A DNA stretch of 48,707 nucleotides from Chloroflexota bacterium (GCA_018825785.1 JAHKAY010000056.1:1-48707); one strand, 5' to 3'; positions 33,193 to 41,728 are shown, numbered from the stretch's first letter. Translations and numbers: made by a program. Notes: generated by a model not told the origin, from the letters alone.

Positions 33193-34425
33193 CTAGTTGG
33201 GGGCCTCCAGAAGGGCCTGGCGGAGGTGGAAGAGGGCGGCATTGACCGCCGTGCGCTTTGTTCTCATCCGGTCAAGGAGATAGGTGAAGGAGAGAGTGGA
33301 TATCTTATCCCTCAGGTCAAGGCCAATATGGACCGTGCCCGGAGGCTTGCCCTCCAGCGGGTCGGGCCCCGCCACCCCGGTGGTAGCCAGGCCCACATCG
33401 GCCCCCAGGGCCCGGCGGACGGCCCCGGCCATGGCCCGGGCCACCTGTGGGCTTACGGCCCCGAACTGCTCAATAAGGCCCCCCTCAACTCCATGCTGTA
33501 TCTTTGCCTGGTTGGAGTAGGCCACAATGCCCCCCAGGAAGTATCGGGAGCTGCCGGGGACATTGGTGACGGTGTGGGCCAGAAGGCCGCCGGTAAGGGA
33601 CTCCATGGCGGCCAGGGTAAAGCCCCTTTCCACCAGGAGCCTCCCCACCACCCCCTCGAGAGTATCCTCGTCCACCCCCCAGACCCTCTCCCCCAGGACC
33701 CGCCTCACCTCCACCTCCCTCCTGCCCAGGGCCTCCCGGGCCTCGCCGGCCCCGCCCTTGGCGGCAAGGCGGATATGGATGCCGTCGGGCCGGACATAGA
33801 TGCCCATGGTGGGGTGGGGGGAGGAGAGAAAGGGGGCGAGGGCCTCGTCCACCACTGCCTCCGGAAGGCCAAAGGTCTTGAGGGTGCGGGTAAGGAGGAC
33901 TTCCTGGCCCAGGCGGGCCTTCAGCCGGGGCAGGACCTCATTTTCCCACATCCTCTGAAGCTCATCGGGGGGACCGGGGAGGGCGATGAGGAGGCGGTTT
34001 TCCTTTTCCACCCACCACCCGGGGGCGGTCCCCAGGGGATTGGGGAGGGGCCGGGCGGAGGGGATGAGGGAAGCCTGCTTGATATTGCGCGGGGGCATGG
34101 AAAGGCCCCGGGAGGCGAAAAGCTCCCGCAGCCCCTTCTCCAGGGCAGGGTCCACCTTCATCTCCTCCCCCAGGAAGCGGGCAACTGCCTCGCGGGTGAC
34201 ATCGTCCTCGGTGGGACCCAGCCCCCCGCTCAGCAGGATTAGCTCCGAGCGCCCCCAGGCCCTCCCCAGCACCTCCACAAGTCTTGCCGGGTTGTCCCCC
34301 ACCCCGGAAATGAAGTAGAGGTCCACCCCCAGGGGAGGGAGCTGGGAGGCCAGATAGGGGGAGTCGGTATCCACAATCTCCCCCAGCAAAAGCTCGGTCC
34401 CAACGGCGATAATCTCAGCCTTCAC
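33193..34425 (-). CDS. cinA: CinA family protein (competence/damage-inducible, NMN deamidase type)
   Basis: 410 residues. The N-terminal MoCF-like domain (EIIAVGTELLLGEIVDTDS, SGGLGPTEDD) is followed near residue 250 by the PncC-type nicotinamide mononucleotide deamidase domain (AAMESLTGGLLAHTVTNVPGSS, GVAGPDPLEGKPPGTV). Both domains are complete. It converts NMN to NaMN in pyridine nucleotide salvage, and acts on ADP-ribose in some relatives. Start GTG 34425; no strong Shine-Dalgarno. Confidence 0.9.
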   Translation of the reverse strand: MKAEIIAVGTELLLGEIVDTDSPYLASQLPPLGVDLYFISGVGDNPARLVEVLGRAWGRSELILLSGGLGPTEDDVTREAVARFLGEEMKVDPALEKGLRELFASRGLSMPPRNIKQASLIPSARPLPNPLGTAPGWWVEKENRLLIALPGPPDELQRMWENEVLPRLKARLGQEVLLTRTLKTFGLPEAVVDEALAPFLSSPHPTMGIYVRPDGIHIRLAAKGGAGEAREALGRREVEVRRVLGERVWGVDEDTLEGVVGRLLVERGFTLAAMESLTGGLLAHTVTNVPGSSRYFLGGIVAYSNQAKIQHGVEGGLIEQFGAVSPQVARAMAGAVRRALGADVGLATTGVAGPDPLEGKPPGTVHIGLDLRDKISTLSFTYLLDRMRTKRTAVNAALFHLRQALLEAPN

Positions 34426-34454
34426 GGTCTCAGAGCCCCAGGGCCGGGGTCATT

Positions 34455-35258
34455 CTATCTTATCGGAGCGCTGGCTTCCAGTATGGAGCGGAGGCGGCGC
34501 AGCTCTTCCTGGTGATGGGGGCAGAGCTCCCCCTTTAGCTGGGCCTGGAGCATCTCCTCCTGCCAGTGGGCGTTGTAGAGGGGGCAGGTCCTCTCGGGGC
34601 AGAAGGCCTCCCCGGTCAGGTGGTAGAAGAGGGCCTGGAGGACAAAGCCCTGCATCACCTGGGTAAGGCGGGGGTCGTCGTGGACCAGGGCCCTCTCCCG
34701 GAACTCCTGCTCCAGCTTCACCGCCGCCGCATCCCCCATCCCCAGGGCCGCGAACTGCTGTTTAAGGATATAGTATTCCCGGGGCCGGGCGGGTCCCTCC
34801 ACAGCCCCCATGGTGGAAAGGAGGGTGGGGAAGCCAAAGACCCCCGTCCTTATGTGATACCGTCCCTCCTCCCAGGTCCCCAAAAGCTGGTTGGTGAAGA
34901 TAACATGGATGTGGGAAAGACCCCCCTCCTGCCGGGGGAGGAGGGCGTGGCAGAGGGCCCGGATGAGAAGGCCGTCATAGACCAGGCCGAAGAGGGGGCG
35001 GGGGGAAAGTAGGCGCCTTTTCTCAAACTCCACCTCTCCGTGGAGGGGAGGCGGAAAGTCCTGTTTCATCGAGTTCCTCACCTTGGCCCGGGCCCAGCCC
35101 AGGGCCAGCTCCTCCACCCGGTCTTTGCCCCAGAACGAGAAGAAGCCCTCCCGCAGGTGGACATTGAGGGGGAGGAGGGTTTCCACGAACGCCTTTATCC
35201 GGGGAAGGTCCAGGGTGGGGGCGGCGGGCTCCCCGTAGAGATAGAGCTCAGCCTTCAT
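34455..35258 (-). CDS. DUF6775-like putative metallopeptidase
   Basis: 267 residues, soluble. Middle segment HIHVIFTNQLLGTWEEGRYHIRT and the C-terminal FCPERTCPLYNAHWQEEM block with two cysteines and a histidine match what I recall of the DUF6775 family of putative metallopeptidases, but I cannot confirm it here. No canonical HExxH is present. ATG 35258 is preceded by the structured region 35259-35427. It precedes cinA by 29 nt on the same strand. Confidence 0.55.
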   Translation of the reverse strand: MKAELYLYGEPAAPTLDLPRIKAFVETLLPLNVHLREGFFSFWGKDRVEELALGWARAKVRNSMKQDFPPPLHGEVEFEKRRLLSPRPLFGLVYDGLLIRALCHALLPRQEGGLSHIHVIFTNQLLGTWEEGRYHIRTGVFGFPTLLSTMGAVEGPARPREYYILKQQFAALGMGDAAAVKLEQEFRERALVHDDPRLTQVMQGFVLQALFYHLTGEAFCPERTCPLYNAHWQEEMLQAQLKGELCPHHQEELRRLRSILEASAPIR

Positions 35259-35427
35259 CGGATGGATAAGACTCTCCGTAGCAAATCGTTCCCGAGGTTT
35301 CCCGGTAGCTTCCCTTGGAGGTCAGAGGGAAGCTACCGGCTCTCTTCCAGGCCGTCCGCTGACCAGGGGTGGCTGGTGATGCAGTCGCACTCAGGCCACA
35401 TCCCCTGGCCAGCAGGACACAATTAAG
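35259..35427 (-). ncRNA. Structured intergenic region upstream of DUF6775-like gene
   Basis: On the minus strand, CCAGGGGATGTGGC pairs with GCCACCCCTGG around a 21-nt loop with a 3-nt bulge. About 35 nt further, CCGGTAGCTTCCCT (35326-35339) pairs perfectly over 14 bp with AGGGAAGCTACCGG (35302-35315) across a 10-nt loop. Neither hairpin has a T-run. It matches no riboswitch, SRP, RNase P or 6S consensus that I know. It could be a 5' regulatory leader of the next gene, a small RNA, or a processed 3' end of the thiC-thi4 mRNA. Confidence 0.45.
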
Positions 35428-36225
35428 CTACGCCAGTGCGGGTACCTTCTCCAGGAGCTTGGAGGCAACCTCGGCCACCTTCTTGCCCGAGAGGAGCATA
35501 GCGCCGAAGGTGGGGCCCATCCGGGGCAGGCCGTAGACCGTGGTCACAGCCATGCCGCAGACCGCCAGGCCGGGGTGGACCTCCCCGGTGTGCTCCACCA
35601 GCAGGTCCTCGGACCTCTCCACCCACATGGCGCCGAAGCCCACGGTCTTGGCGAGGCCCCTGGACTCCAGCTTTCTCACCACTGTGGCATCGTGGCCGGT
35701 GGCATCAATGACCAGCCGACATTCCAGAGCGATGGGGTCAACGCAGGTAATCTCGCGGGGCATGGCGGAAACCGGGGTCCAGTTGACTACCGCCCCCGCC
35801 ACGCGGTTGTTCTCGCGCAGTACCACATCGTCAAACATGGTCAGGTTGAGAAACTTGGCCCCGGCATCGCAGGCAGCGGCGATAGCCTTGGAACAGGCAT
35901 GGGGGCCATCGGCGACATAGAGGCCCTCCACCGCCTTCTCATAGGGCACCCCCAGCTCATCCAGGACCTTCTGAGCCGGGGCGCGGAAGGTGACCTTGTT
36001 CATAAGATAGCCGCCGATCCAGAAGCCTCCCCCCAGGTAGTTGTTGCGCTCCACGATGAGAACCTTGAGGCCCTTGCGGGCCAGGTCCCTCCCCGCTATG
36101 AGGCCGGAGGGCCCCGCCCCTACGATGATGACATCGCTGCGGGCGTATTGCTCAAACTGCCTGAGGAACCCGCCCACGATGGCCCTTGTGACCTCATACT
36201 CCCCTACTGGCGAAAAGATAGGCAT
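35428..36225 (-). CDS. thi4: Thiazole synthase Thi4, cysteine type
   Basis: Makes the thiazole phosphate of thiamine from NAD and glycine. FAD/NAD-binding [17 protein letters not shown] (residues 36-52), [14 protein letters not shown] and a C-terminal [19 protein letters not shown] are characteristic. The active-site segment ITCVDP has C161 at the position of the sulfur-donating cysteine of yeast Thi4; methanogen enzymes have histidine there. Start ATG 36225 follows GGGAGGAGG. It lies 20 nt after thiC, in the same TPP-controlled operon. 265 residues. Confidence 0.88.
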   Translation of the reverse strand: MPIFSPVGEYEVTRAIVGGFLRQFEQYARSDVIIVGAGPSGLIAGRDLARKGLKVLIVERNNYLGGGFWIGGYLMNKVTFRAPAQKVLDELGVPYEKAVEGLYVADGPHACSKAIAAACDAGAKFLNLTMFDDVVLRENNRVAGAVVNWTPVSAMPREITCVDPIALECRLVIDATGHDATVVRKLESRGLAKTVGFGAMWVERSEDLLVEHTGEVHPGLAVCGMAVTTVYGLPRMGPTFGAMLLSGKKVAEVASKLLEKVPALA

Positions 36226-36245
36226 ACCGTCCTCCTCCCTTTTTT

Positions 36246-37541
36246 TTAGCATTTCTCGGCGGTGATGCCGAGATACTTCTCCATAAGGTCCATAGCACAG
36301 TACTTGCCGCACATAGAGCAGGCCTTCCCCAAAGGGGCGTGGCGTGACCTCACCGCAAAGGCCCTCTTGGGGTCCAGGGACAGCCGGGCCTGCTTTTCCC
36401 AGTCCAGGGACTTCCTGGCCCGGGCCATCTCCAGGTCCCATTCCGCTGCCCCCTTCACCCCCTTGACGATATCCGCCGCATGGCCGGCGATGCGGCTGGC
36501 GATTACCCCCAGCTTGACATCTTCGGCATCAGGCAGGCCCAGGTGCTCCGAGGGGGTGACGTAGCAGAGATAATCGGCCCCATAGATGGCGCCCAGGGCC
36601 CCGCCAATGGCCGAGGTGATGTGGTCATATCCCGCCCCGATGTCCGTCACCAGGGGGCCCAGGACATAGAAGGGTGCCCCCTTGCACAAGGTCTTCTGCA
36701 ACCTCATGTTGGTCTCAATCTGGTCCAGTGGGATATGGCCCGGCCCCTCCACCATCACCTGGACCCCGGCCTTCCAGGCCCTCTCCACCAGCTCCCCCAG
36801 GGTAATCAGCTCCTCAATCTGGGGCCGGTCCGTAGCATCAGCCAGGCTGCCCGGCCGGAGACCGTCCCCCAGGGAGAGGGTGAAATCATACGCCCGGGCC
36901 AGGTCCAGGAGCCGGTCATAGTGCTCATAGAGGGGGTTCTCCTTGCCGTTGTGGAGCATCCAGCCGATAAGGAAGGTCCCCCCCCGGCTCACCACATCGG
37001 TTACCCGCCTCTGCCGCTTGAGCCGCTCCACAACCACCATGGTTATCCCGCAGTGGACCGTCATGAAGTCCACCCCATCCCGGGCGTTATCCTCAATGAC
37101 GCGGAAGAGGTCATCGGGGGTCATATCCACAATAGCCCCATATTTGTCGATGGCCTCCACCGCCGCCTGGTAGATAGGGACGGTGCCCACCGCCACAGGG
37201 CTATGGGCCACGATGGCCCTCCTCATCCCGGGGATGTCCTCCCCCGTGGACAGGTCCATAACGGTATCGGAGCCGTATTCTACGGCAACGCGGAGCTTCT
37301 CCAGTTCCGTCTCCAAACTGCCGTAGTCCGATGAGGTCCCCAGATTGGCATTGACCTTGGTCCTGAGGCCCTTCCCTATGGCGCAGGGCTCCAGGTTCCT
37401 ATGGTAGGGATTGACAGGGAGACATATGGTGCCCTTGGCCAGCCCCTCCAGGATAAAAGCGGGGTCCAGTCCTTCCCGGCAGGCCACGGTCTCCATCTGG
37501 GGGGTCATTGTTCCCTTGAGCGCCCATTCCCTTTGAGTCAT
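36246..37541 (-). CDS. thiC: Phosphomethylpyrimidine synthase ThiC
   Basis: Radical SAM enzyme converting aminoimidazole ribotide to HMP phosphate. The C-terminal CX2CX4C cluster motif is at C408, C411 and C416. [28 protein letters not shown] and [12 protein letters not shown] are all family signatures. 431 residues, the standard length of the short form without the N-terminal extension. ATG 37541 follows GGAGG. Expression is under the TPP riboswitch/terminator pair at 37553-37690. Confidence 0.95.
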   Translation of the reverse strand: MTQREWALKGTMTPQMETVACREGLDPAFILEGLAKGTICLPVNPYHRNLEPCAIGKGLRTKVNANLGTSSDYGSLETELEKLRVAVEYGSDTVMDLSTGEDIPGMRRAIVAHSPVAVGTVPIYQAAVEAIDKYGAIVDMTPDDLFRVIEDNARDGVDFMTVHCGITMVVVERLKRQRRVTDVVSRGGTFLIGWMLHNGKENPLYEHYDRLLDLARAYDFTLSLGDGLRPGSLADATDRPQIEELITLGELVERAWKAGVQVMVEGPGHIPLDQIETNMRLQKTLCKGAPFYVLGPLVTDIGAGYDHITSAIGGALGAIYGADYLCYVTPSEHLGLPDAEDVKLGVIASRIAGHAADIVKGVKGAAEWDLEMARARKSLDWEKQARLSLDPKRAFAVRSRHAPLGKACSMCGKYCAMDLMEKYLGITAEKC

Positions 37542-37552
37542 CCCCCACCTCC

Positions 37553-37597
37553 AGAAAATAAAATAAGCCCGGGAACCTAACGAAAAGCTCCGGGCTT
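37553..37597 (-). terminator. Riboswitch-linked intrinsic terminator before thiC
   Basis: AAGCCCGG (37565-37572) pairs with CCGGGCTT (37590-37597). On the minus strand the stem is followed by a T-rich run (TTATTTTATTTT). It lies directly after the TPP aptamer, as expected for a transcriptional OFF switch. Confidence 0.8.
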
Positions 37598-37690
37598 TTC
37601 CCCACTTCCTCCGCTGGTATTGTCCAGTTCAGGTTCCAGGGGTATCCGCTTTCGCGAATTCTCAGCCTATGAGCACCCCCGTGAGGTTCA
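37598..37690 (-). promoter_or_regulatory. TPP riboswitch of thiC-thi4
   Basis: On the minus strand the aptamer reads CGGGGGTGC, GGCTGAGA, ACCCCT, GAACCTGAACTGGACAAT, ACCAGCGGAGGAAGTG in consensus order. Thiamine pyrophosphate binding would favour the following terminator and switch off the operon. Confidence 0.93.
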
Positions 37691-37695
37691 GCATA

Positions 37696-37724
37696 AACAT
37701 ACCACAAAAAACTGCCCTTGTCAA
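37696..37724 (-). promoter_or_regulatory. Promoter of the thiC operon
   Basis: Exact TTGACA on the minus strand (37719-37724), 17-nt spacer, TATGTT (37696-37701). It places transcription start immediately ahead of the TPP aptamer. Confidence 0.7.
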
Positions 37725-37814
37725 CAGGCCCCGGGGCCGCTGCGGGGACAGGGTTTATCTGCCCGGAGGCGACTCCACACCAGTCCTCCCCTGGCTGAGG
37801 CGAGCCTTTTTTGC

Positions 37815-37820
37815 TATACT
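37815..37820 (+). promoter_or_regulatory. Extended -10 box of bioY
   Basis: TGCTATACT, an extended -10 with five of six consensus bases. The expected start at about 37827 coincides with the ATG (37828) of an 8-codon reading that ends 2 nt before the bioY start. Confidence 0.5.
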
Positions 37821-37827
37821 CGGAAAA

Positions 37828-37854
37828 ATGCCTGATAGAACGGAGGCAGACTGA
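37828..37854 (+). CDS. Possible 8-codon upstream ORF of bioY
   Basis: ATG 37828 to TGA 37852-37854 encodes MPDRTEAD. It contains the bioY Shine-Dalgarno (GGAGG) and ends 2 nt before the bioY GTG. If the transcript is leaderless, a ribosome starting here would pass over and release next to the bioY start. It may also be chance. Confidence 0.3.
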   Translation: MPDRTEAD

Positions 37855-37856
37855 CG

Positions 37857-38528
37857 GTGGCCCAGACAAGAAACCTTTTGAGCAGCTATGTTGACCTCAG
37901 GTATCGCCTCTTCCTCAGCCGGTACCAGGCAGGGCTGGTGTACAAGGTGCTCCTGGCCCTTGGGGTGGCGGGGCTCACCGGCCTGGCGGCCCAGGTGAGG
38001 ATACCCCTCCCCTGGTCCCCGGTGCCCGTAACCGCCCAGACCTTCGCCGTCCTCTTGAGCGGGGTCCTGCTGGGGAGATGGTGGGGAGGGGCCAGCCTGG
38101 CCCTCTACGCCGGCCTTGGGGCCCTGGGGGTGCCCTGGTTCAATGGGTGGACGGGGGGCGTGGACCGGCTCTTCGGGCCTACAGGTGGCTATATCCTGGG
38201 GTTTGTCATCGCCTCCCTCTTCCTGGGCCACATGACCGATAGATATATCAGGGCCCGCAGCTTTTTCTCCATGCTGGCCCTGATGCTTTTCGCCAACTTC
38301 CTCTTTGTCCACGGCCTGGGCCTTGTCGGGCTGGGCCTCTGGCTCAGCCTGGTGAAAGGGAGTGCCGTCACCCTCTCCGTCCTCCTTTGGATGGGGACCA
38401 TCCCCTTCATCGCCGGCGATATCACCAAAGCTGTAGTGGCCGCCGCCATCGCCCGGGGGGCCACTCCAAAAGAGGCCTATAACGGGGAAGTGGACCGCGG
38501 GAAGTGGCAGACCTGGAGGCTACCCTAA
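37857..38528 (+). CDS. bioY: Biotin ECF transporter S component BioY
   Basis: Membrane substrate-binding subunit for biotin uptake. Six hydrophobic helices; signature stretches IPLPWSPVPVTAQTFAVLLSG, YAGLGALGVPWF and PTGGYILGFVIA are typical of BioY, and the end GDITKAVVAA is the family's final helix. 223 residues including a 25-residue N-terminal extension. GTG 37857 has GGAGG 9 nt upstream. No EcfA or EcfT genes are adjacent, so it would share an energising module or act alone. Confidence 0.88.
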   Translation: MAQTRNLLSSYVDLRYRLFLSRYQAGLVYKVLLALGVAGLTGLAAQVRIPLPWSPVPVTAQTFAVLLSGVLLGRWWGGASLALYAGLGALGVPWFNGWTGGVDRLFGPTGGYILGFVIASLFLGHMTDRYIRARSFFSMLALMLFANFLFVHGLGLVGLGLWLSLVKGSAVTLSVLLWMGTIPFIAGDITKAVVAAAIARGATPKEAYNGEVDRGKWQTWRLP

Positions 38529-38535
38529 AGGCGGT

Positions 38536-39774
38536 CTAGCGCCGCTCGGAGAGGAAGACGGCGAGGAGGGGCCACACTTCCAGCTCGGCCCTCCGTCCCA
38601 GCCAGCGGAGGTGGGAGTCCAGGAATTCCCAGGCCCCGGCCAGGTGGGCCTTCCTCAGCTTGAGGAGCATGGCGGGGATGTCTATCTCCAGAGGGCAGTT
38701 CTTATGGCAACGCCCGCAGGTAAGGCAAAGCTCCATAGCCTTCTTCTCATCCCGCAGGGCGGCGTCCAGCACCACCCCCCTGCCCCCCGGCTCCCGCCCG
38801 CTGTACTCTGGGCCGAAAGCCCGGTAGGCAGGGCAGACCAGAAGGCACTCCCCACAGCCGATACAGTAAAAGAGTTCCCGGAATTCACTTTCAAGGAGAA
38901 CGGAGCGGTGGTTGTCCACCAGGATGACCACCACCTCCTGGGGGCCATGGACCCCCCTGAAGAGCTTCTTTTCAATATCTGCCGTCTTGCTGGGCCCGCC
39001 GATGACATTGATGAAAGAGGTGAGGATATCCCCGGTGGCGTAGTGAGTCAGGAGCCGGGCCAGGTTGATGGCCTCCTCCAGGTTGGGGTAGATGCGGTCA
39101 GTCCCGGCCAGGATGAGGTGCTTGCCAGGGCAGAGGCTTACCTGCTGGATATTGCCCTCATTGTGGAGAAGGACCACCGCCCCCTCTTCAGCGCAAATAG
39201 CGTTGGCCCCGGTAATGCCTATCCTGGCCCGCTGGATATAGCCGCTGACCTCCTGCCGGAGAAGGGAGGTGAGCTCCTGGGGGGAAGCCTCCACCTCCCG
39301 GCCCAGGTGGCGGGAAAGGATACGGGCGATGTCATACCGGTCCAGGTGAGAGGCAGGGCCGGTGGGGTGGGAGGGGTGGTCACCCGCCAACTGGATAATC
39401 CTATCGCCGATATCTGTGTCTATGACCTCAACACCCCGCTGGGCCAGGACCTCCTCCAGCCCCACCTCCCGAGTGAGGTTGGACTTGGCCTTGACGACCA
39501 GTTTTTCCTCACCGATTTCGCGGACTATAAGGTTCTGGGCCTCTTCAATGGTGGCGGCCCGCAGCACCCGGAAGGCGTTCTTCTCCAGGTTCGCTATGGC
39601 CTGCCCCAGGAGCTCCAGGTTGCCCACCGTCTCCTCCCTCACCCGGCGCAGCCTCCGCCGGCGTTCCTCCAAGTCGGTGGGGTGGTTCTTCCTCTGCCGC
39701 TCAAGCACGGTGTCAAAGGCCCGGCCCATGCTCCGCAGACGGCGAGCCCTTTTTAAGCGATGGTATATGTTCAA
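38536..39774 (-). CDS. lutB: LutB-like LUD/iron-sulfur protein
   Basis: 412 residues. LUD domain at about 60-290 (AKSNLTREVGLEEVLAQRG, GITGANAICAEEGAVVLLHNEGN). Two 4Fe-4S motifs follow: YCIGCGECLLVCP near 307 and CLTCGRCHKNCP near 350. This fits LutB of the LutABC lactate oxidation complex, or another LUD-family quinone-linked oxidoreductase. LutA and LutC are not adjacent. The larC and larE genes in the window make a link to lactate metabolism reasonable. It converges with bioY. Confidence 0.75.
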   Translation of the reverse strand: MNIYHRLKRARRLRSMGRAFDTVLERQRKNHPTDLEERRRRLRRVREETVGNLELLGQAIANLEKNAFRVLRAATIEEAQNLIVREIGEEKLVVKAKSNLTREVGLEEVLAQRGVEVIDTDIGDRIIQLAGDHPSHPTGPASHLDRYDIARILSRHLGREVEASPQELTSLLRQEVSGYIQRARIGITGANAICAEEGAVVLLHNEGNIQQVSLCPGKHLILAGTDRIYPNLEEAINLARLLTHYATGDILTSFINVIGGPSKTADIEKKLFRGVHGPQEVVVILVDNHRSVLLESEFRELFYCIGCGECLLVCPAYRAFGPEYSGREPGGRGVVLDAALRDEKKAMELCLTCGRCHKNCPLEIDIPAMLLKLRKAHLAGAWEFLDSHLRWLGRRAELEVWPLLAVFLSERR

Positions 39775-39816
39775 ACTGCCCCCATCCTAAATCAGCGCCC
39801 GCCCTTTTTCAAATGC

Positions 39817-39846
39817 TTGACAGGGCCAAAAGGGCCGGTTTATCTT
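39817..39846 (+). promoter_or_regulatory. Promoter of SemiSWEET gene
   Basis: TTGACA (39817-39822), 18-nt spacer, TATCTT (39841-39846). Leader of about 25 nt with GGGGGAAGA as the ribosome binding site. Confidence 0.5.
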
Positions 39847-39877
39847 GTCAAAGATTCGTCCTTGTAGGGGGAAGACA

Positions 39878-40138
39878 ATGGTCTGGTTCCTGATAGGTTC
39901 TGCCGCCGCCCTGTTTACATCCTTTGGGTTTGCGCCCCAGCTATTGAAGATGCGGCGCACCAAGTCAGTTCGCGATGTCAGTCTGCTCACCTTCCTCCAG
40001 TTCAGCCTGGGTATCAGCCTGTGGGTTATCTACGGGCTGCACCTGAAGGACCCCATCATCGTGGCGGCCAATCTCGTCTCCCTCTCCCTGGTGTTGACGG
40101 GGATAGCTCTCTACCTCCGCTATAGTCGCGGGAACTGA
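39878..40138 (+). CDS. SemiSWEET-type PQ-loop transporter
   Basis: 86 residues, three membrane helices, with the PQ motif in FGFAPQLLKMRRTKS after helix 1. This is the half-transporter (SemiSWEET) size; it would dimerise and move a small sugar or similar solute. ATG 39878 follows GGGGGAAGA. The upstream TTG at 39845 would add 11 polar residues and is less likely. It stands alone as a single-gene unit. Confidence 0.8.
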   Translation: MVWFLIGSAAALFTSFGFAPQLLKMRRTKSVRDVSLLTFLQFSLGISLWVIYGLHLKDPIIVAANLVSLSLVLTGIALYLRYSRGN

Positions 40139-40443
40139 GGGCGGACCGGGACTACGAGCGAAGGCCGGCCCCGGCGGCAGCGTGCGGCGCTATCCCTCCC
40201 TTTCTCTCTGCCGCCTCGGGGTCATTTCCTGTTTCTTGGACGCCACCCCTCTGGGGGCTCTTTCCCCAGATACTTCAACACCTTCTGCCGAACCTTCTTG
40301 CCCTCCCAGCGGCTCTCCACCAGGTAGTAGTAGGTATGGCCATGCGTGACTTTTGCCCTAATAAAGGCCACCGCCGTTAGGATGTTGACGGCATGGGCAC
40401 ATCTGGCTATCCTTGGGTGGATTGTGCGGCTTGGAGGTGGAAG
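40139..40443. other. Intergenic region with a small minus-strand reading
   Basis: 305 nt between the SemiSWEET and CoA-binding genes. It contains the 49-residue transposase-like reading at 40222-40371 (listed separately). No terminator or RNA gene is seen. Confidence 0.4.
40222..40371 (-). CDS. Short basic ORF resembling a transposase N-terminal segment
   Basis: From GTG 40371 it reads 49 residues: AFIRAKVTHGHTYYYLVES, then RWEGKKVRQKVLKYLGKEPPEGW and a basic end. The RAK--GHTYYYLVE--R--GKVRQK--KYLG pattern is that of the N-terminal domain of IS1634-type and related transposases. Only this part is present, so it is either a transposase remnant or one of the small stand-alone proteins of the same type. 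No strong ribosome binding site. Confidence 0.5.
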   Translation of the reverse strand: MAFIRAKVTHGHTYYYLVESRWEGKKVRQKVLKYLGKEPPEGWRPRNRK

Positions 40444-40878
40444 ATGGCCAGCGTCAAAGAGGATTTTCTCGCGGAGAGAAGCATCGCGGTGGTGGGTGTC
40501 TCACGAACCAAAGGGTTCGGAAACATGGCTTTCCGCGAACTCAAGAAGAAGGGATACCATGTGTACCCGGTGAACCAGTACGCCACGGGGCTGGAAGGCG
40601 AGAAGTGCTACCGTAGCCTAGATGAATTGCCCGGACCGGTCGGCGGAGTGCTTACCGTAGTGCCGCCAGCACAGACAGAGAAGGTAGTGGCTGATTGCGT
40701 CAGGTTGGGCATCAGGCGTATGTGGATGCAGCAGGGCTCAGAGTCCCAGGAGGCCATCCGTCTATGTGAAGAAAACGGCATATCCGCAGTGCACAATGCC
40801 TGTATCCTGATGTACGCCTCCCCAACCTCTTTTCACAGGTTTCACCGATGGGTCTGGAAGATACTGGGCAAGCTATAG
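40444..40878 (+). CDS. CoA-binding domain protein
   Basis: 144 residues of Rossmann-like fold: SIAVVGVSRTKGFGNMAFRELKKKGYHVYPVNQ at the N-terminus, then VPPAQTEKVVADCVRLGIRRMWMQQG. This matches the stand-alone CoA-binding protein family (YccU-type) rather than the large succinyl-CoA synthetase. ATG 40444 has GGAGGTGGA 3-12 nt upstream. Physiological role unknown. Confidence 0.82.
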   Translation: MASVKEDFLAERSIAVVGVSRTKGFGNMAFRELKKKGYHVYPVNQYATGLEGEKCYRSLDELPGPVGGVLTVVPPAQTEKVVADCVRLGIRRMWMQQGSESQEAIRLCEENGISAVHNACILMYASPTSFHRFHRWVWKILGKL

Positions 40879-41341
40879 CGCGGAAAGCCCGAATACGGGT
40901 AGCAGGAGCTTGACTGGCTGGCTCATCAGTGGGAAACGGTCAGCCCTGGCACCATGAAATGATGAGCTGATTCTCCCGGAGGGGTCTGATTCTTTCCTTA
41001 TCCTTTACCCATGCCAAGCCCATAAGGATAGCACAGGTGCGTCGGCTCCCACCTTGGTATTTCAAGCCCGGCCCACGATCTGGTGAAGTCCGTAGAGGTT
41101 CTGGCTATATTGCCCAGACTGCCGAAATATGGGTCTCCGCCCAAACGTCCCGGCCCGATGCTGCCAACACCCCAACCCGCACCACAACTCCTTCATACCC
41201 CAGCCCCACCCTCCAAAATCTTGGGACTAATTTCAAAATAATTTAAGTTTATTTCCAAATCGGGCCTCGCTAAAAAGGTAGCCAGCGTGAACCTGGGATT
41301 GCAGAAGAAGAACCAGTTTCTAGATTGTTTTAAGAAAGGTA
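40879..41341. other. Intergenic region, no supported gene
   Basis: 463 nt. A few short readings on both strands have no ribosome binding site or domain. The last 130 nt before 41341 are AT-rich (around 41225-41255), as expected upstream of a strong promoter. Confidence 0.4.
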
Positions 41342-41372
41342 TTGACAAGGAGGCCATTTTGTGTTCTATAAT
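41342..41372 (+). promoter_or_regulatory. Consensus-hexamer promoter of the ftsZ operon
   Basis: Exact TTGACA (41342-41347) and exact TATAAT (41367-41372), with a 19-nt spacer that is longer than optimal. An AT-rich stretch lies upstream. Transcription would start near 41379, 14 nt before the first gene. Confidence 0.65.
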
Positions 41373-41392
41373 TGGGGCGTGGGGTAGGGAGG

Positions 41393-41728
41393 ATGGGATT
41401 CCTCCAGTTTGCGAGGTTTTATAGCTACACCCGGGCCAAGCTCCGGGTGCTCTCTAGCATGGCCAGGCATCCCCGTGCCCGCTTTGACCGCCACGCTTTT
41501 TCTGTCTCCCCTGAGGGCTACCCGCCTGGGTCTTGCCGAGGGCCTGGAGGAACTTGTAGCCCAGGGGGTTGCGGAGGAGCACCCCCGCCCGGAGGGCTTC
41601 TCGCTCTACTCTCTGGCCGACAACGCCGAAAAGAGACAGCCCGTCCTGGAGTTGGCACGGCTGGATCTGGACCGGGCAAAATCTTCCGCCACTTCCTCTT
41701 CCGCGCCAAGCGGGCTGCGGAAGACTAG
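41393..41728 (+). pseudogene. Winged-helix-like gene split by two compensating frameshifts
   Basis: ATG 41393 (after GGGAGG) opens MGFLQFARFYSYTRAKLRVL and RARFDRHAF in one frame. From about 41515 the conserved-looking sequence continues in the +1 frame (RLGLAEGLEELVAQGVAEE, RPEGFSLYSLADNAEKRQP, LELARLDLDR). Near 41682 it returns to the first frame (KIFRHFLFRAKRAAED) and stops at 41726-41728. Joined, the three parts give about 111 residues with a winged-helix pattern. The first break is near a run of five T (about 41497). It lies 19 nt before ftsZ in one operon. Either two indels in the assembly or a decayed gene. Confidence 0.6.
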
